From Tissierella praeacuta_A (lineage in GTDB: Bacteria > Bacillota > Clostridia > Tissierellales > Tissierellaceae), in contig NZ_JBEBOY010000013.1 of the NCBI RefSeq assembly GCF_040396155.1, positions 14,674-78,673 of the forward strand: a stretch of DNA of 64,000 nt, written 5' to 3'. Below the pieces are notes generated by a model, which did not search any database, had not been told where the DNA came from, and was given only the letters and a program-made list of their open reading frames with translations. Position numbers and translations under genes: made by a program. Below, in pieces: positions 1 through 9,345 of this stretch. How positions within the stretch are numbered: the first letter of the stretch is position 1; the number at the start of each line of letters is the position of its first letter.

Positions 1-555
1 AAAACAATCGCTATTAATATTATTGATGATAGAAGATTAGAAGATAGAATATCAGAATTAGATAAGGATTATAATATATTGTCTATTATCAGTGCAGTTA
101 ATATAAATATAAAGTCAATACCATTTATTTCAGCTATTGACCTTTTTTCAAGAGAAACTGTGGAAAGGTTAGAAGAAATAGTTGAAGAAGCTGAAATGTA
201 CGATAAAATATGGGATTCCCTTAGGGAGCATTTAATACATTTAGAAAGTGATTTACTTATTAAAGATATTAAATATCTAATAAATGGACTGGGAGAAAGC
301 TTAAATATTAAAGTAACTAATGATGTTAAAATGGGTATGGCTCTTCATATCTGTTTTATGATAGAGAGTCTTTTGGCTGGTGAGAAGACTAGAGTATTTG
401 ATGATTTAGATAGATTTAAGGAATTATATCTAAAGGAAATGATAGTTGCAAGGGAACAGTTTAAAACTATTAAGGAGGATTATAAAGTAGATATAGGAGA
501 TAATGAGATAGCCTATATTGTTAAATCCTTTATGGAAAATAATAATAGTGTGTAA
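1..555 (+). CDS. LevR-type PTS/sigma-54 transcriptional regulator, C-terminal part (cut by window edge)
   Basis: The frame is open from base 1, so this is the last 184 residues of a larger gene. Residues around IPFISAIDLF resemble the linker after the EIIA/EIIB-like modules of LevR-family activators, and the final ~120 residues look like a PTS regulation domain (PRD), with a conserved His in the KMGMALHICFM segment and a closing IAYIVKSF helix. LevR-type proteins are sigma-54 activators whose PRDs are phosphorylated by HPr and EIIB. A -24/-12 promoter and a PTS operon follow directly, which fits that role. The AAA+ and DNA-binding parts lie outside the window, so the assignment rests on the PRD and on context. 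Confidence 0.72.
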   Translation, partial: KTIAINIIDDRRLEDRISELDKDYNILSIISAVNINIKSIPFISAIDLFSRETVERLEEIVEEAEMYDKIWDSLREHLIHLESDLLIKDIKYLINGLGESLNIKVTNDVKMGMALHICFMIESLLAGEKTRVFDDLDRFKELYLKEMIVAREQFKTIKEDYKVDIGDNEIAYIVKSFMENNNSV

Positions 556-587
556 TAGTGTGCAATGTATTACACACTATTTTTTAT
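554..587 (+). terminator. Intrinsic terminator of the PRD regulator gene
   Basis: AATAGTGTG (554-562) and CACACTATT (573-581) form a 9-bp stem with a 10-nt loop, followed by a T run. It begins inside the stop codon region of the regulator and separates it from the sigma-54 promoter. Confidence 0.75.
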
Positions 588-630
588 TATAGAAATGTTG
601 AATTATTAGGTGTTAAGGAAGATAATATGT

Positions 631-645
631 TGGCATCTATATTGC
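631..645 (+). promoter_or_regulatory. Sigma-54 (-24/-12) promoter of the PTS operon
   Basis: TGGCATCTATATTGC has the invariant GG (632-633) and GC (644-645) exactly 10 nt apart, with a consensus-like TGGCA and TTGC context. This is the spacing required by sigma-54. The upstream gene encodes a LevR-type activator, the usual partner of such promoters. Predicted transcription start is about 656-658. Confidence 0.82.
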
Positions 646-698
646 AATATATATTAATACACTAATCATTAGATATGGTGGGAAAAGGAGGGATTTAT

Positions 699-1010
699 TT
701 GTATAATATTTTATTAGTATGCTCAGCAGGAATGTCTACCAGTTTATTAGTGACTAAAATGGAAAAAGCAGCAAAGGAGCAAGGAATAGAAGTAAGTATA
801 AAGGCTGTTGCAGAGGCTGATTTAAAGAACAATTTAGAAAATCTTGATGCATTGCTTTTAGGACCGCAAGTCAGATATATGCTTTCTAAAGTCAAAGATC
901 TAATGGATCCTAGGGGGATTAAGGTGGATGTAATAAACAGTATGGATTATGGAACTATGAATGGTGCTAAGGTATTGGACCAAGCTATTTCAATGATTGA
1001 AGGGAAATAA
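699..1010 (+). CDS. PTS lactose/cellobiose-type EIIB component
   Basis: This 103-aa protein begins MYNILLVCSAGMSTSLLV; Cys8 in the CSAGMSTS loop is the residue phosphorylated in EIIB of the cellobiose/chitobiose family. A TTG start at 699 is chosen because AAAGGAGGG (684-692) sits 6 nt upstream; an ATG at 675 lies upstream of that site. The length matches the usual 100-105 aa. It is the first gene of a sigma-54-driven operon and passes phosphate from IIA to the sugar imported by IIC. It acts in the cytoplasm at the membrane face of IIC. Confidence 0.9.
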   Translation: MYNILLVCSAGMSTSLLVTKMEKAAKEQGIEVSIKAVAEADLKNNLENLDALLLGPQVRYMLSKVKDLMDPRGIKVDVINSMDYGTMNGAKVLDQAISMIEGK

Positions 1011-1040
1011 TTATTTATTATTATTTAAAGGGGGATAAGT

Positions 1041-2324
1041 ATGAATGGATTTATGAGATGGATAGAAAATAAATTTGTTCCTGTTGCAGGGAAAATTGGC
1101 TCTCAAAGACATCTTGCAGCAATTAGAGACGGCTTTGTTGGTATTATGCCTATTGTTTTAGCAGGTTCCTTTGCAGTATTATTGAATAATACTTTAGGTG
1201 AATTAGTTCCTGCAATAGGGAAAGTACTAGGTCCTATTAATGGTAATGTTTGGTGGGGAACTCTGGCAATGCTAGGTTTACTTGCAACCTTCTCCATAGG
1301 TTATAATCTTGCAAAATCCTATGGTGAAGATGGTTTATCGGCAGGTTTAATTTCAGTAGCATCATTTATCACAACATTACCTCAAGCCCATGGAGATGCA
1401 GGATGGGGATATTTACACTGGGGTTATTTAGATGCTAATGGATTATTTACTGGTATTATTGTAGCATTAATTGCAACGGAAATATTTGTAAAGTTAACTA
1501 AACGAGGTTTGACAATAAAGATGCCAGATACTGTACCATCAGCTGTAGGCAGAGCTTTTGCTTCTGTATTGCCTGGATTTATTGCAATATTTTTATTTGG
1601 TATATTAACATATATAATCAATGCGGCAGAATTAGGCAGCTTATACGATATAATATTTAACCTTATACAAAAACCTCTTATGGGTTTAACTCAAGGTATG
1701 ATAGCAGTAATATTGATACCTATTATAATGAATTTCTTGTGGTTCCTTGGAGTGCATGGTGCCAATATATTTGAGCCGATTATGCAGTCCGTATATTTAC
1801 CAGCTCTTACAGATAACTATAATGCAATTATGGCAGGAGAAAAAGCACCACATTTAATTACTAAGGCTTTCTTTGATTCATTTGTTCATTTAGGTGGTTC
1901 TGGTGCAACATTAGCATTAATAGTTGCAATCTTTATAGTCGTTAGGAAGAGAAAAGAATATAAGGAAGTAGCTAAATTATCATTACCATTGGGGATATTC
2001 CAGATTAATGAGTCTGTAATATATGGACTTCCAATTGTATTGAATCCCATTTTGTTTATTCCATTTTTAATAGTACCTGGTGTATTGACTTTAGTGGCTT
2101 ATATAGCTACAGCTACTGGAATAGTGCCCCCAACTTATGTACAGATACCTTGGATTACACCAGTAGGTATTGGGGCATTTTTAGCAACAGGTGCTAAGGG
2201 CATAGGAAGTTTTATGGCTGCATTATTAGCTATATTAAATTTTGTTATAGCCATTATAATCTATCTGCCATTTGTGAAGGCAGCAGAGAAACAAGCAATA
2301 GAAAGAGAAAAAGTAAAAAGTTAA
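1041..2324 (+). CDS. PTS cellobiose/lactose-type EIIC permease
   Basis: A 427-aa polytopic membrane protein with about ten hydrophobic segments. It carries family hallmarks: an early AIRDGFVGIMPIVLAGSFAVL segment, the WFLGVHGANIFEPIMQ stretch and an INESVIYGLPIVLNP loop, which in this superfamily contributes to sugar binding. It translocates and phosphorylates a beta-linked disaccharide or aminosugar with the IIB and IIA encoded on either side. GGGGG lies 6-9 nt before the ATG. The specificity cannot be read from sequence; cellobiose, chitobiose and a MurNAc-containing disaccharide are all possible given the neighbouring GH4 and MupG genes. Confidence 0.9.
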   Translation: MNGFMRWIENKFVPVAGKIGSQRHLAAIRDGFVGIMPIVLAGSFAVLLNNTLGELVPAIGKVLGPINGNVWWGTLAMLGLLATFSIGYNLAKSYGEDGLSAGLISVASFITTLPQAHGDAGWGYLHWGYLDANGLFTGIIVALIATEIFVKLTKRGLTIKMPDTVPSAVGRAFASVLPGFIAIFLFGILTYIINAAELGSLYDIIFNLIQKPLMGLTQGMIAVILIPIIMNFLWFLGVHGANIFEPIMQSVYLPALTDNYNAIMAGEKAPHLITKAFFDSFVHLGGSGATLALIVAIFIVVRKRKEYKEVAKLSLPLGIFQINESVIYGLPIVLNPILFIPFLIVPGVLTLVAYIATATGIVPPTYVQIPWITPVGIGAFLATGAKGIGSFMAALLAILNFVIAIIIYLPFVKAAEKQAIEREKVKS

Positions 2325-2370
2325 TAGGGAGGGGTATATGCCCTTCCCTTAATTCAAAGGAGTTGACTAT

Positions 2371-3714
2371 ATGAATAAATCTCTCAAGATAGGAACAATA
2401 GGAGGAGGTTCTTCCTATACTCCAGAGTTTTTAGAAGGTCTGATAAATAGATATGATGAATTGCCTGTAGATGAATTATGGCTTGTGGATATAGAAGAGA
2501 GATTAGATAAACTTGAAATCATTGGAGAACTAGGAAGAAGAATGATAGATAAGGCAAATATTCCAATGAAAATATTTACAACAACAGATAGAAAGAAAGC
2601 TATTAAGGATGCAGACTTTGTAACTACCCAAATTAGGGTAGGACTATTAAAATCACGAGTTAAGGATGAAAGGATTCCATTATCCTATGGGTTTATAGGG
2701 CAAGAAACCAATGGAGCAGGTGGATTAATTAATGGACTTAGAACCATACCTGTAATATTGGAAATAGCTGATGAAATGAAGGATTTATGTCCCGATGCAT
2801 GGTTAATTAACTTTACAAACCCTGTTGGAATGGTTACGGAAGCTTTAGCAAGATATTCAAAGCATAGAAAATTTGTTGGTCTTTGCAATACGCCTGTAGG
2901 TATAGAAAGGGGTATAGCTAAGATTTTAGATATAGATCATAGTAGAATAAGAATTGATTTTGCTGGATTAAATCATATGATATACGGATTTAATACATTT
3001 ATAGATAATGAAGATAAGACAGCAGAAGTCTTTGAAGAATTTATTAAAAACTCTATTTTAGTTAATATGAAAAACATAGAAGAAATGGAGTGGGATGAAA
3101 AGTTTTCAAGAGCATTAAACTTAATTCCTTGCCCATACCATAAATACTATTATAAACAGCGAGATATGTTAGAGAGTCAATTAAATCAATATAAAAATGG
3201 AAGTACAAGGGCAGAGGAAGTCATTAAAACGGAGTCAGAGCTATTTAATCTATATAAAAATCCAAAGTTAAATACAAAACCTATTGAGTTAGAAAAAAGA
3301 GGGGGCGCATATTATTCCGATGCAGCATGTAATTTGATTTCCTCAATTTATAATGATAAAGGTGATTTACAAGTAGTAAATACAATTAATAGAGATACAA
3401 TTAAGGATTTTCCATCAGATTATGCCATAGAAATCACTAGCTATATTACTAAGGACGGTCCCATACCTCATAAGTTTATAGACGAGTTTCCAGTTAGCAT
3501 AAAGGGTTTGATTAATCAAATAAAAACATTTGAAGTTCTTGGAGCAGAATCGGCTGTGGAAGGGAACTATGAAAAGGCATTGCTTGCCATGACATTAAAT
3601 CCATTAGTGGCTAATGATATGCTAGGACACAGGCTATTAGATGAAATGCTTGAGGTTAATAGGAAATACCTGCCAAGGTTCTATAATAAAGAATTCCATA
3701 GGGGAAATCAATAA
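2371..3714 (+). CDS. licH: 6-phospho-beta-glucosidase, glycoside hydrolase family 4
   Basis: At 447 aa it has the GH4 length. The N-terminal GTIGGGSSYTPEF is the NAD-binding glycine loop, followed by the family segments VTTQIRVGLL, GQETNGAGG and INFTNPVGMVTEAL, and FVGLCNTPVG with the metal-binding Cys. GH4 enzymes hydrolyse 6-phospho-beta-glycosides by an NAD+ and Mn2+ dependent oxidation-elimination mechanism. Within the operon it would cleave the phospho-disaccharide delivered by IIC. The symbol follows LicH/CelF; exact substrate is not determined. The RBS AAAGGAG lies 8 nt upstream of the ATG. Confidence 0.9.
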   Translation: MNKSLKIGTIGGGSSYTPEFLEGLINRYDELPVDELWLVDIEERLDKLEIIGELGRRMIDKANIPMKIFTTTDRKKAIKDADFVTTQIRVGLLKSRVKDERIPLSYGFIGQETNGAGGLINGLRTIPVILEIADEMKDLCPDAWLINFTNPVGMVTEALARYSKHRKFVGLCNTPVGIERGIAKILDIDHSRIRIDFAGLNHMIYGFNTFIDNEDKTAEVFEEFIKNSILVNMKNIEEMEWDEKFSRALNLIPCPYHKYYYKQRDMLESQLNQYKNGSTRAEEVIKTESELFNLYKNPKLNTKPIELEKRGGAYYSDAACNLISSIYNDKGDLQVVNTINRDTIKDFPSDYAIEITSYITKDGPIPHKFIDEFPVSIKGLINQIKTFEVLGAESAVEGNYEKALLAMTLNPLVANDMLGHRLLDEMLEVNRKYLPRFYNKEFHRGNQ

Positions 3715-3727
3715 AGGAGAGATTAAA

Positions 3728-4060
3728 ATGGATTTAGAACTTACAATAATAAATATAATAAATTTCAGCGGGGAAGCTAGAAGTTTCTGTATGGAAGCCA
3801 TTGGATATGCTAAAAGTGGAGAGCCTAAAAAGGCAAGAGATGCCATGGAAGAGGCGAATAATAAATTATCAGAAGCACATAAAAGTCAAACTCTACTAAT
3901 ACAAGAAGAAGCAAGAGGGGAAGAAAAAAGAATATCTCTTCTATTAGTCCATGCTCAGGATCATTTAATGAATGCTATTACAGTAAGAGATATGGCAAAT
4001 GAATTTATAGAATTATATCAAGTAGTAGACGAATTAAAAGGGGAAAAGAATAATGGTTAA
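3728..4060 (+). CDS. PTS lactose/cellobiose-type EIIA component
   Basis: A 110-aa all-helical protein. His75 in LLVHAQDHLMNA is the phosphorylation site and Asp78/His79 match the metal-coordinating positions of IIA-lac. The ATG at 3728 is preferred because AAGGAGA (3714-3720) lies 7 nt upstream and overlaps the licH stop; an upstream in-frame ATG at 3641 would run 74 nt into licH. It accepts phosphate from HPr and gives it to the IIB encoded at 699. Its 3' end overlaps the next gene by 8 nt, showing translational coupling. Confidence 0.92.
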   Translation: MDLELTIINIINFSGEARSFCMEAIGYAKSGEPKKARDAMEEANNKLSEAHKSQTLLIQEEARGEEKRISLLLVHAQDHLMNAITVRDMANEFIELYQVVDELKGEKNNG

Positions 4061-5132
4061 ATTAGGAGTGTCTGTTTATCCAGATAAGTCAAATTTGGAA
4101 GACAATAGAAGATATTTAGAACTAGCATCAAAATATGGTTTTAGTAGGGTGTTTTTAAACTTTCTGACCGTTGAAAATGAAGAAATATTAGGGAAATTTA
4201 AGGATATAGTTAAATTTGCCAGACAATTGAAGATGGAGATTATAGCAGATGTTGCTCCTAAGGTTTTTAAAGATTTAAATATAGACCATAGGGATTTAAA
4301 AGTGTTTAGCGATATAGGACTTACAGGAATTAGATTAGATATGGGTTTCAGTGGCAATGAAGAAAGCATAATGTCATTTAATCCTTATGGATTAAAGATA
4401 GAATTAAATATTAGCAGTGGTACAAAGTATTTAGATAATATTATGAGTTATTTACCTAATAAAGACAATATAATTGGCTGTCACAATTTCTATCCCCATA
4501 GATATACAGGAATAGCAAGGAAACATTTCATGAGAACTACAGAAGAATTTAAAAAACATGGAATTAGAACTGCTGCTTTTGTTTCATCTAATGAAGCAAA
4601 TTTTGGTCCTTGGGATGTAAATGAAGGACTGCCTACTATGGAAGAACATAGAGAATTACCTATTGAGGTTCAAGTTAAAGATTTAATAAATACTGGGTTA
4701 ATGGATGATATTATTATTTCTAACTGTTTTCCATCGGAGGAGGAATTAAAGGCTTTAGCTTCTATTAATAAAGATATTTTAGAATTAAATATAGAGATAG
4801 ATAATAATCTTCCAGAGGTAGAGAGAAATATTTTATTAAATGAACTTCATTTTAATAGAGGTGACATCTCAGAATATATGATTAGGTCTACTCAGTCTAG
4901 AGTAAAGTATAAGGATTATGAATTTCGACTGATTAATCCAAAGGATATGGAAAAGGGAGATATTGTAATTGAATCTAGTCTATATGCACATTATGCGGGA
5001 GAAGTTCATTTAGTTTTAAAACCTATGAAAAACAGTAATAGATCTTCAATTGTAGGCAAGGTTGTTGATGAAGAAATATTTTTGCTTGATTATATAAAGC
5101 CATGGCAAAAATTTAAGTTTAAGTTAAAGTAA
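4053..5132 (+). CDS. MupG/DUF871 family protein (6-phospho-MurNAc glycosidase-like)
   Basis: A 359-aa protein whose start (LGVSVYPDKSNLEDNRRYLELASKYG) and FSRVFLNFL segment are typical of DUF871: an N-terminal TIM-barrel of ~230 residues plus a C-terminal cyclophilin-like domain. The one characterised branch, MupG of Staphylococcus aureus, hydrolyses MurNAc-6P-GlcNAc arriving through a PTS. Its ATG overlaps the IIA gene, so it is co-translated with the transporter. That placement suggests the imported sugar may be a cell-wall disaccharide rather than, or as well as, cellobiose. Family membership is confident; substrate is inference. Confidence 0.83.
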   Translation: MVKLGVSVYPDKSNLEDNRRYLELASKYGFSRVFLNFLTVENEEILGKFKDIVKFARQLKMEIIADVAPKVFKDLNIDHRDLKVFSDIGLTGIRLDMGFSGNEESIMSFNPYGLKIELNISSGTKYLDNIMSYLPNKDNIIGCHNFYPHRYTGIARKHFMRTTEEFKKHGIRTAAFVSSNEANFGPWDVNEGLPTMEEHRELPIEVQVKDLINTGLMDDIIISNCFPSEEELKALASINKDILELNIEIDNNLPEVERNILLNELHFNRGDISEYMIRSTQSRVKYKDYEFRLINPKDMEKGDIVIESSLYAHYAGEVHLVLKPMKNSNRSSIVGKVVDEEIFLLDYIKPWQKFKFKLK

Positions 5133-5162
5133 TGAAAATAGATATAGGCAGGGGATGAGATT

Positions 5163-5426
5163 ATGGCTCAGAGAGAAATAGTATTGTTAAATAATACAGG
5201 TTTACATGCTAGACCAGCATCTATGATTGTAAAAGAGGCATCAAAATATACTAGTGAAATTAAAATCATTAAAAATGAAAAGGAATATAATGCTAAAAGT
5301 ATAATGAGTATATTAAGTATAGGTGCGGTAAAGGGAGATTGTCTTGTAATAAAGGCAATAGGAGAAGATGAAGAAAAGGCAGTGGAGGAACTAGGGGAAT
5401 TTATTGAAAATAAGATAATGGACTAG
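5163..5426 (+). CDS. ptsH: HPr-family phosphocarrier protein
   Basis: An 87-aa HPr with the active-site His15 in GLHARPAS and the regulatory Ser46 in the AKSIMSILSIGA segment. Both sites suggest it can serve PTS transfer from EI and be a target of HPr kinase. It sits 30 nt after the MupG-like gene and 12 nt before the EI gene. The operon thus brings its own general PTS proteins, which is unusual compared with a separate ptsHI locus and suggests PTS transport may be a minor, localised capability in this organism. Confidence 0.92.
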   Translation: MAQREIVLLNNTGLHARPASMIVKEASKYTSEIKIIKNEKEYNAKSIMSILSIGAVKGDCLVIKAIGEDEEKAVEELGEFIENKIMD

Positions 5427-5438
5427 GAGGAGATCTTT

Positions 5439-7160
5439 ATGAAGGGTTTAGGAACTTCAGTAGGTATTGGCATAGGTAAGGTTCTAGTATATAAAGAGCC
5501 TGAGATAAAGATTTCTAAAAATAGTATCTTAAATGGTAAGTTTGAAATAGAAAGATTAAATGATTCTATAAATAAAGCCATAAGGGAGATAGATACTATA
5601 TATAATATGACATTGGAGAATATAGGGGAAAAGGAGGCAGAGATATTTACTGCCCATAAGATGATACTAGAAGATCCAGAATATATTAATGCTATAAAAG
5701 AGAATATATTAGCTGAGAATGTAAATAGTGAATGGGCAGTTAGTAAAATAACTAATTCCTATATTTCTATTTTTCATGAAATGGAGGATGAGTATCTAAA
5801 GGCAAGGGTTGCTGATATAGAAGATGTATCAAATAGGGTATTGAGGATATTATTAAATATAAAAACTAAGGATTTATCTTTGATAAATAGTGAAACCATA
5901 ATTGTAGCTAAGGACTTGACCCCATCAGATACGGCACAAATAAATAAAGATATGGTGGTTGGGATCGTGACGGAAATAGGGGGACGTACATCTCATACAT
6001 CTATAATGGCTAGAACTATGAATATCCCTGCTATATGTGGAGTGAAAAATATTACGGAAGTGGTAAAAGATGATGAACTGATGATTATTAACGGAACAAC
6101 AGGAGAAATAGTTATAAATCCTACTATAGATGAAATTAGAGCATATAATCAGGAGAAGGGAAAATTAGAGATATTTAAAAAGAAACTAGAAAAAATGAGA
6201 GGACAAGAATCCATATCTAGAGATGGATATAAGGTGGAATTAGCAGGGAATATTGGGACTTTACAAGATATAGATAAAGTAATAGAAAATGATGGGGAAG
6301 GTGTAGGGCTTTATAGAACAGAGTTTCTTTATATGTACAGTGATAGACTTCCTACAGAGGAGGAGCAGTTTGAGGCTTATAAAATAGTAGCAGAGAAATT
6401 AGAGGGAAAACCTCTAGTTATAAGAACTTTAGATGTAGGCGGAGATAAGGATATACCATATTTAAAGATTCCAAAAGAAATGAATCCATTTTTAGGATAT
6501 AGGGCCATAAGATTTTGCTTAGATAATAAGGAAATATTTACTACTCAAATAAGAGCTATTTTAAGGGCAAGTGCATATGGAAATGTAAAGATAATGTTTC
6601 CTATGATTTCGAGTATAGAAGAATTAAGACAAAGTAAATTAATTTTAGAAGAAGTTAAAGATGAACTAAGGGAAGAAAATATTAAATTTGATGAAAATAT
6701 AGAATTAGGAATTATGGTTGAAATTCCTGCTGTTGCAATACATTCAAGGCAATTTGCTAAAGAAGTTGATTTTTTTAGTATAGGAACCAATGATTTAATC
6801 CAATATACATTGGCAGTAGATAGGGGAAATCAAAAGATATCTAATTTATATAATCAATTTCATCCAGCTTTACTATCTTTAATAAAGATGACTATAGATA
6901 ATGGACATAAGGAGGGTATTTGGGTAGGCATGTGCGGTGAGGTTGCAGGTGATGAAAAGCTTATACCAATACTTTTAGCAATGGGATTAGATGAATTTAG
7001 TATGAGTGCGTCATCTATTTTAAAAGCTAGATATTTAGTTAGAAATACTTCGAAGAAAGATATGGAAGAAAAATTAGAATATATACTAAATCTACCTACA
7101 GCATATGAAGTAGAAAAATATATTGATGAGAATATAATAAATGATGATCTGAATATTTAA
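5439..7160 (+). CDS. ptsI: Phosphoenolpyruvate-protein phosphotransferase (PTS enzyme I)
   Basis: A 573-aa full-length EI. Order: N-terminal HPr-binding helical domain, swivelling phosphohistidine domain with GGRTSHTSIMAR (His186 phosphorylated), then the PEP-binding barrel with GVGLYRTEFLYM, an AIRFCL segment, GTNDLIQYTLAVDRGN and the catalytic Cys in GMCGEVAGD. It autophosphorylates from PEP and phosphorylates HPr. It is the last gene of the operon; GGAGGAG lies 7 nt before ATG. The following hairpin ends the unit. Confidence 0.95.
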   Translation: MKGLGTSVGIGIGKVLVYKEPEIKISKNSILNGKFEIERLNDSINKAIREIDTIYNMTLENIGEKEAEIFTAHKMILEDPEYINAIKENILAENVNSEWAVSKITNSYISIFHEMEDEYLKARVADIEDVSNRVLRILLNIKTKDLSLINSETIIVAKDLTPSDTAQINKDMVVGIVTEIGGRTSHTSIMARTMNIPAICGVKNITEVVKDDELMIINGTTGEIVINPTIDEIRAYNQEKGKLEIFKKKLEKMRGQESISRDGYKVELAGNIGTLQDIDKVIENDGEGVGLYRTEFLYMYSDRLPTEEEQFEAYKIVAEKLEGKPLVIRTLDVGGDKDIPYLKIPKEMNPFLGYRAIRFCLDNKEIFTTQIRAILRASAYGNVKIMFPMISSIEELRQSKLILEEVKDELREENIKFDENIELGIMVEIPAVAIHSRQFAKEVDFFSIGTNDLIQYTLAVDRGNQKISNLYNQFHPALLSLIKMTIDNGHKEGIWVGMCGEVAGDEKLIPILLAMGLDEFSMSASSILKARYLVRNTSKKDMEEKLEYILNLPTAYEVEKYIDENIINDDLNI

Positions 7161-7176
7161 TATGCAGGTTATAAAA

Positions 7177-7204
7177 TAGAGCTACTGGAAAACCAGTAGC
7201 TCTA
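7177..7204 (+). terminator. Hairpin closing the PTS operon
   Basis: TAGAGCTACTGG (7177-7188) and CCAGTAGCTCTA (7193-7204) are perfectly complementary around an AAAA loop. The tail is TAAAATTAATC rather than a clean T run, so termination efficiency is uncertain. Confidence 0.65.
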
Positions 7205-7443
7205 TAAAATTAATCTATTTTTCTCTAATTAGTTTTTCAACCTCATTATCATTTGGAAAACGATTTAATTTTTTCTGGAAAAAATAAACTAATCATCAAA
7301 TCTAACTTCAAAAACACTGAATTATATTGACTATAGATTAATAATATAATACATAGAGTATATTAAATATTTCATTATACAGAATACTATAATTAGTATA
7401 GGATCAATATATTTATATAGGATAATTGGGTAAACAAAAAAGC

Positions 7444-7473
7444 TTATACAAATAAAGTAAAAAGTGATATAAT
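7444..7473 (+). promoter_or_regulatory. Sigma-A promoter of glmS
   Basis: TTATAC (7444-7449), an 18-nt spacer and a perfect TATAAT (7468-7473). The predicted start near 7480 leaves a leader of only ~23 nt before the glmS ATG. The 7205-7500 gap holds nothing else that I recognise; no glmS ribozyme core (AGCGCC-type cleavage region) is visible. Confidence 0.6.
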
Positions 7474-7502
7474 ATTTGCACACTAAATTAGGAGGCTATA
7501 TT

Positions 7503-9329
7503 ATGTGCGGAATAGTTGGATATATTGGAAATAAAAATGCACAGGAAGTAATATTACAAGGATTAGAAAAACTAGAATATAGAGGATATGATTCATCAGG
7601 TATTGCAGTAAATGGAAATGGACATATTGAATTTAAAAAATTAAAAGGCAGACTTTCAGTATTAGAAGATTATTTAAATGAACATCCATTAATGGGAAAT
7701 GTAGGTATAGGTCATACAAGATGGGCAACTCATGGAGCACCATCAGATGTAAATTCTCATCCTCATTTAAATGAAAAAGAAACAATAGCAGTAGTACACA
7801 ATGGAATAATAGAAAATTACAATATAATTAAAGAAGAATTACTTGAAAAGGGGTATAAATTTAAATCTCAGACAGATACAGAAGTCATAGTACATCTACT
7901 AGATAGTCTCTATGATGGAGATTTACTTAGTACAGTATTTAAAGCTATTAAGAAGCTTAGAGGAGCTTATGCATTAGGTATTATTTCATCAAATAATCCT
8001 AATGAACTAGTTGCAGTCAGAAAAGAAAGTCCATTGGTAGTAGGACTGGGAGATGAGGAAAATTTCATAGCATCAGATATTCCAGCATTACTTAAATATA
8101 CTAAAAATGTATATTTTTTAGAGAATGGAGAAATAGTTCACTTGACAAAGGATAATGTCAAAGTCTATGATGAGAATAGAAATGAAGTAAAAAGAGAAAA
8201 GTTTACAGTAGATTGGGATATGGAAGCTGCGTCTAAAGGTGGTTATAGTCATTTTATGCTTAAAGAAATCCATGAGCAGCCATTGGCAATTAAAGAAACT
8301 CTATTAAGAAGACTTGATGATGATGGAAGAATAAAATTAGATGATATCAAGTTAACGAAAGAGGAATTAGATAAGATTTCTAAGATTTATATTGTTGCAT
8401 GTGGTACAGCTTATCATGCTGGATTAGTAGGACGATATGCAATAGAGAAATTTACTAATATTCCTGTAGAGCCTGATGTTGCATCAGAATTTAGATATAG
8501 GGAGCCATTTATTGATGAGAATACATTGCTTATAGCAGTTAGCCAATCTGGAGAAACAGCAGATACCCTTGCAGCCATTAGAGAAGCTAAGAAGAAGGGA
8601 GCAAGAATTCTTTCAATTACTAATGTTCTAGGTTCATCTGTAGCTAGAGAATCCAATGATGTATTCTATACATGGGCTGGACCAGAGATTGCAGTTGCTT
8701 CAACAAAGGCATATACTACACAATTAGTGGCTTTATATATGGTTGCACTTTATATGGCAAATATTAAGGGAAGTATTACAGAAGATTATTATTTTGAAAT
8801 AATTGAAAAGATGAAGGGGTTACCAGATAAGGTAGAAGAGATTCTTAAAAAATCTGATAAAATCGAGAAAATAGCAGAAAGCATTAAAGATAAGAAAAGT
8901 ATATTTTATATAGGCAGAGGACTGGATTATCAGACATCTATGGAAGGAGCATTAAAACTAAAGGAAATCTCTTATATCCATACAGAAGCCTTTGCTGCAG
9001 GAGAATTAAAGCATGGGACAATAGCTTTGATTGAATCAGGAACTCCTGTAATTGGAATAGCTAGTCAAGATTATCTATATGAAAAAATGGTTTCAAATAT
9101 ACAAGAAGTAAAGGCTAGAGGAGCTTATACTATTTCTATAATAAAAGAAAGATTAGATGAGAGCTTAAATCATGCTGATGATACCATCTATATTCCAGAA
9201 GTAGATAATATATTAGCGCCGGTTTTAACAGTTATACCTACTCAACTTCTTGCTTATTATACATCTGTTATAAAGGGAAATGATGTAGATAAGCCAAGAA
9301 ACTTGGCTAAGTCAGTTACTGTGGAATAA
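7503..9329 (+). CDS. glmS: Glutamine-fructose-6-phosphate aminotransferase (isomerizing)
   Basis: A 608-aa enzyme making glucosamine-6-phosphate from fructose-6-P and glutamine, the first step to UDP-GlcNAc. The ATG at 7503 gives MCGIVGYIG so that Cys becomes the N-terminal nucleophile; AGGAGG (7490-7495) supports it over a start at 7476. Visible are GHTRWATHG and AVVHNGIIENYN of the glutaminase domain, two SIS domains with SQSGETADT and the C-terminal DKPRNLAKSVTVE tail that is diagnostic of the family. It is monocistronic with its own promoter. The leader is too short for a glmS ribozyme, so control must be different here. Confidence 0.97.
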   Translation: MCGIVGYIGNKNAQEVILQGLEKLEYRGYDSSGIAVNGNGHIEFKKLKGRLSVLEDYLNEHPLMGNVGIGHTRWATHGAPSDVNSHPHLNEKETIAVVHNGIIENYNIIKEELLEKGYKFKSQTDTEVIVHLLDSLYDGDLLSTVFKAIKKLRGAYALGIISSNNPNELVAVRKESPLVVGLGDEENFIASDIPALLKYTKNVYFLENGEIVHLTKDNVKVYDENRNEVKREKFTVDWDMEAASKGGYSHFMLKEIHEQPLAIKETLLRRLDDDGRIKLDDIKLTKEELDKISKIYIVACGTAYHAGLVGRYAIEKFTNIPVEPDVASEFRYREPFIDENTLLIAVSQSGETADTLAAIREAKKKGARILSITNVLGSSVARESNDVFYTWAGPEIAVASTKAYTTQLVALYMVALYMANIKGSITEDYYFEIIEKMKGLPDKVEEILKKSDKIEKIAESIKDKKSIFYIGRGLDYQTSMEGALKLKEISYIHTEAFAAGELKHGTIALIESGTPVIGIASQDYLYEKMVSNIQEVKARGAYTISIIKERLDESLNHADDTIYIPEVDNILAPVLTVIPTQLLAYYTSVIKGNDVDKPRNLAKSVTVE

Positions 9330-9345
9330 ATTAAATATATGGGGG

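Noticed and set aside
7205..7502. Possible glmS ribozyme in the glmS leader
   Set aside because: No conserved core is visible and the promoter at 7444-7473 leaves a ~23-nt leader, too short for the ~150-nt ribozyme.
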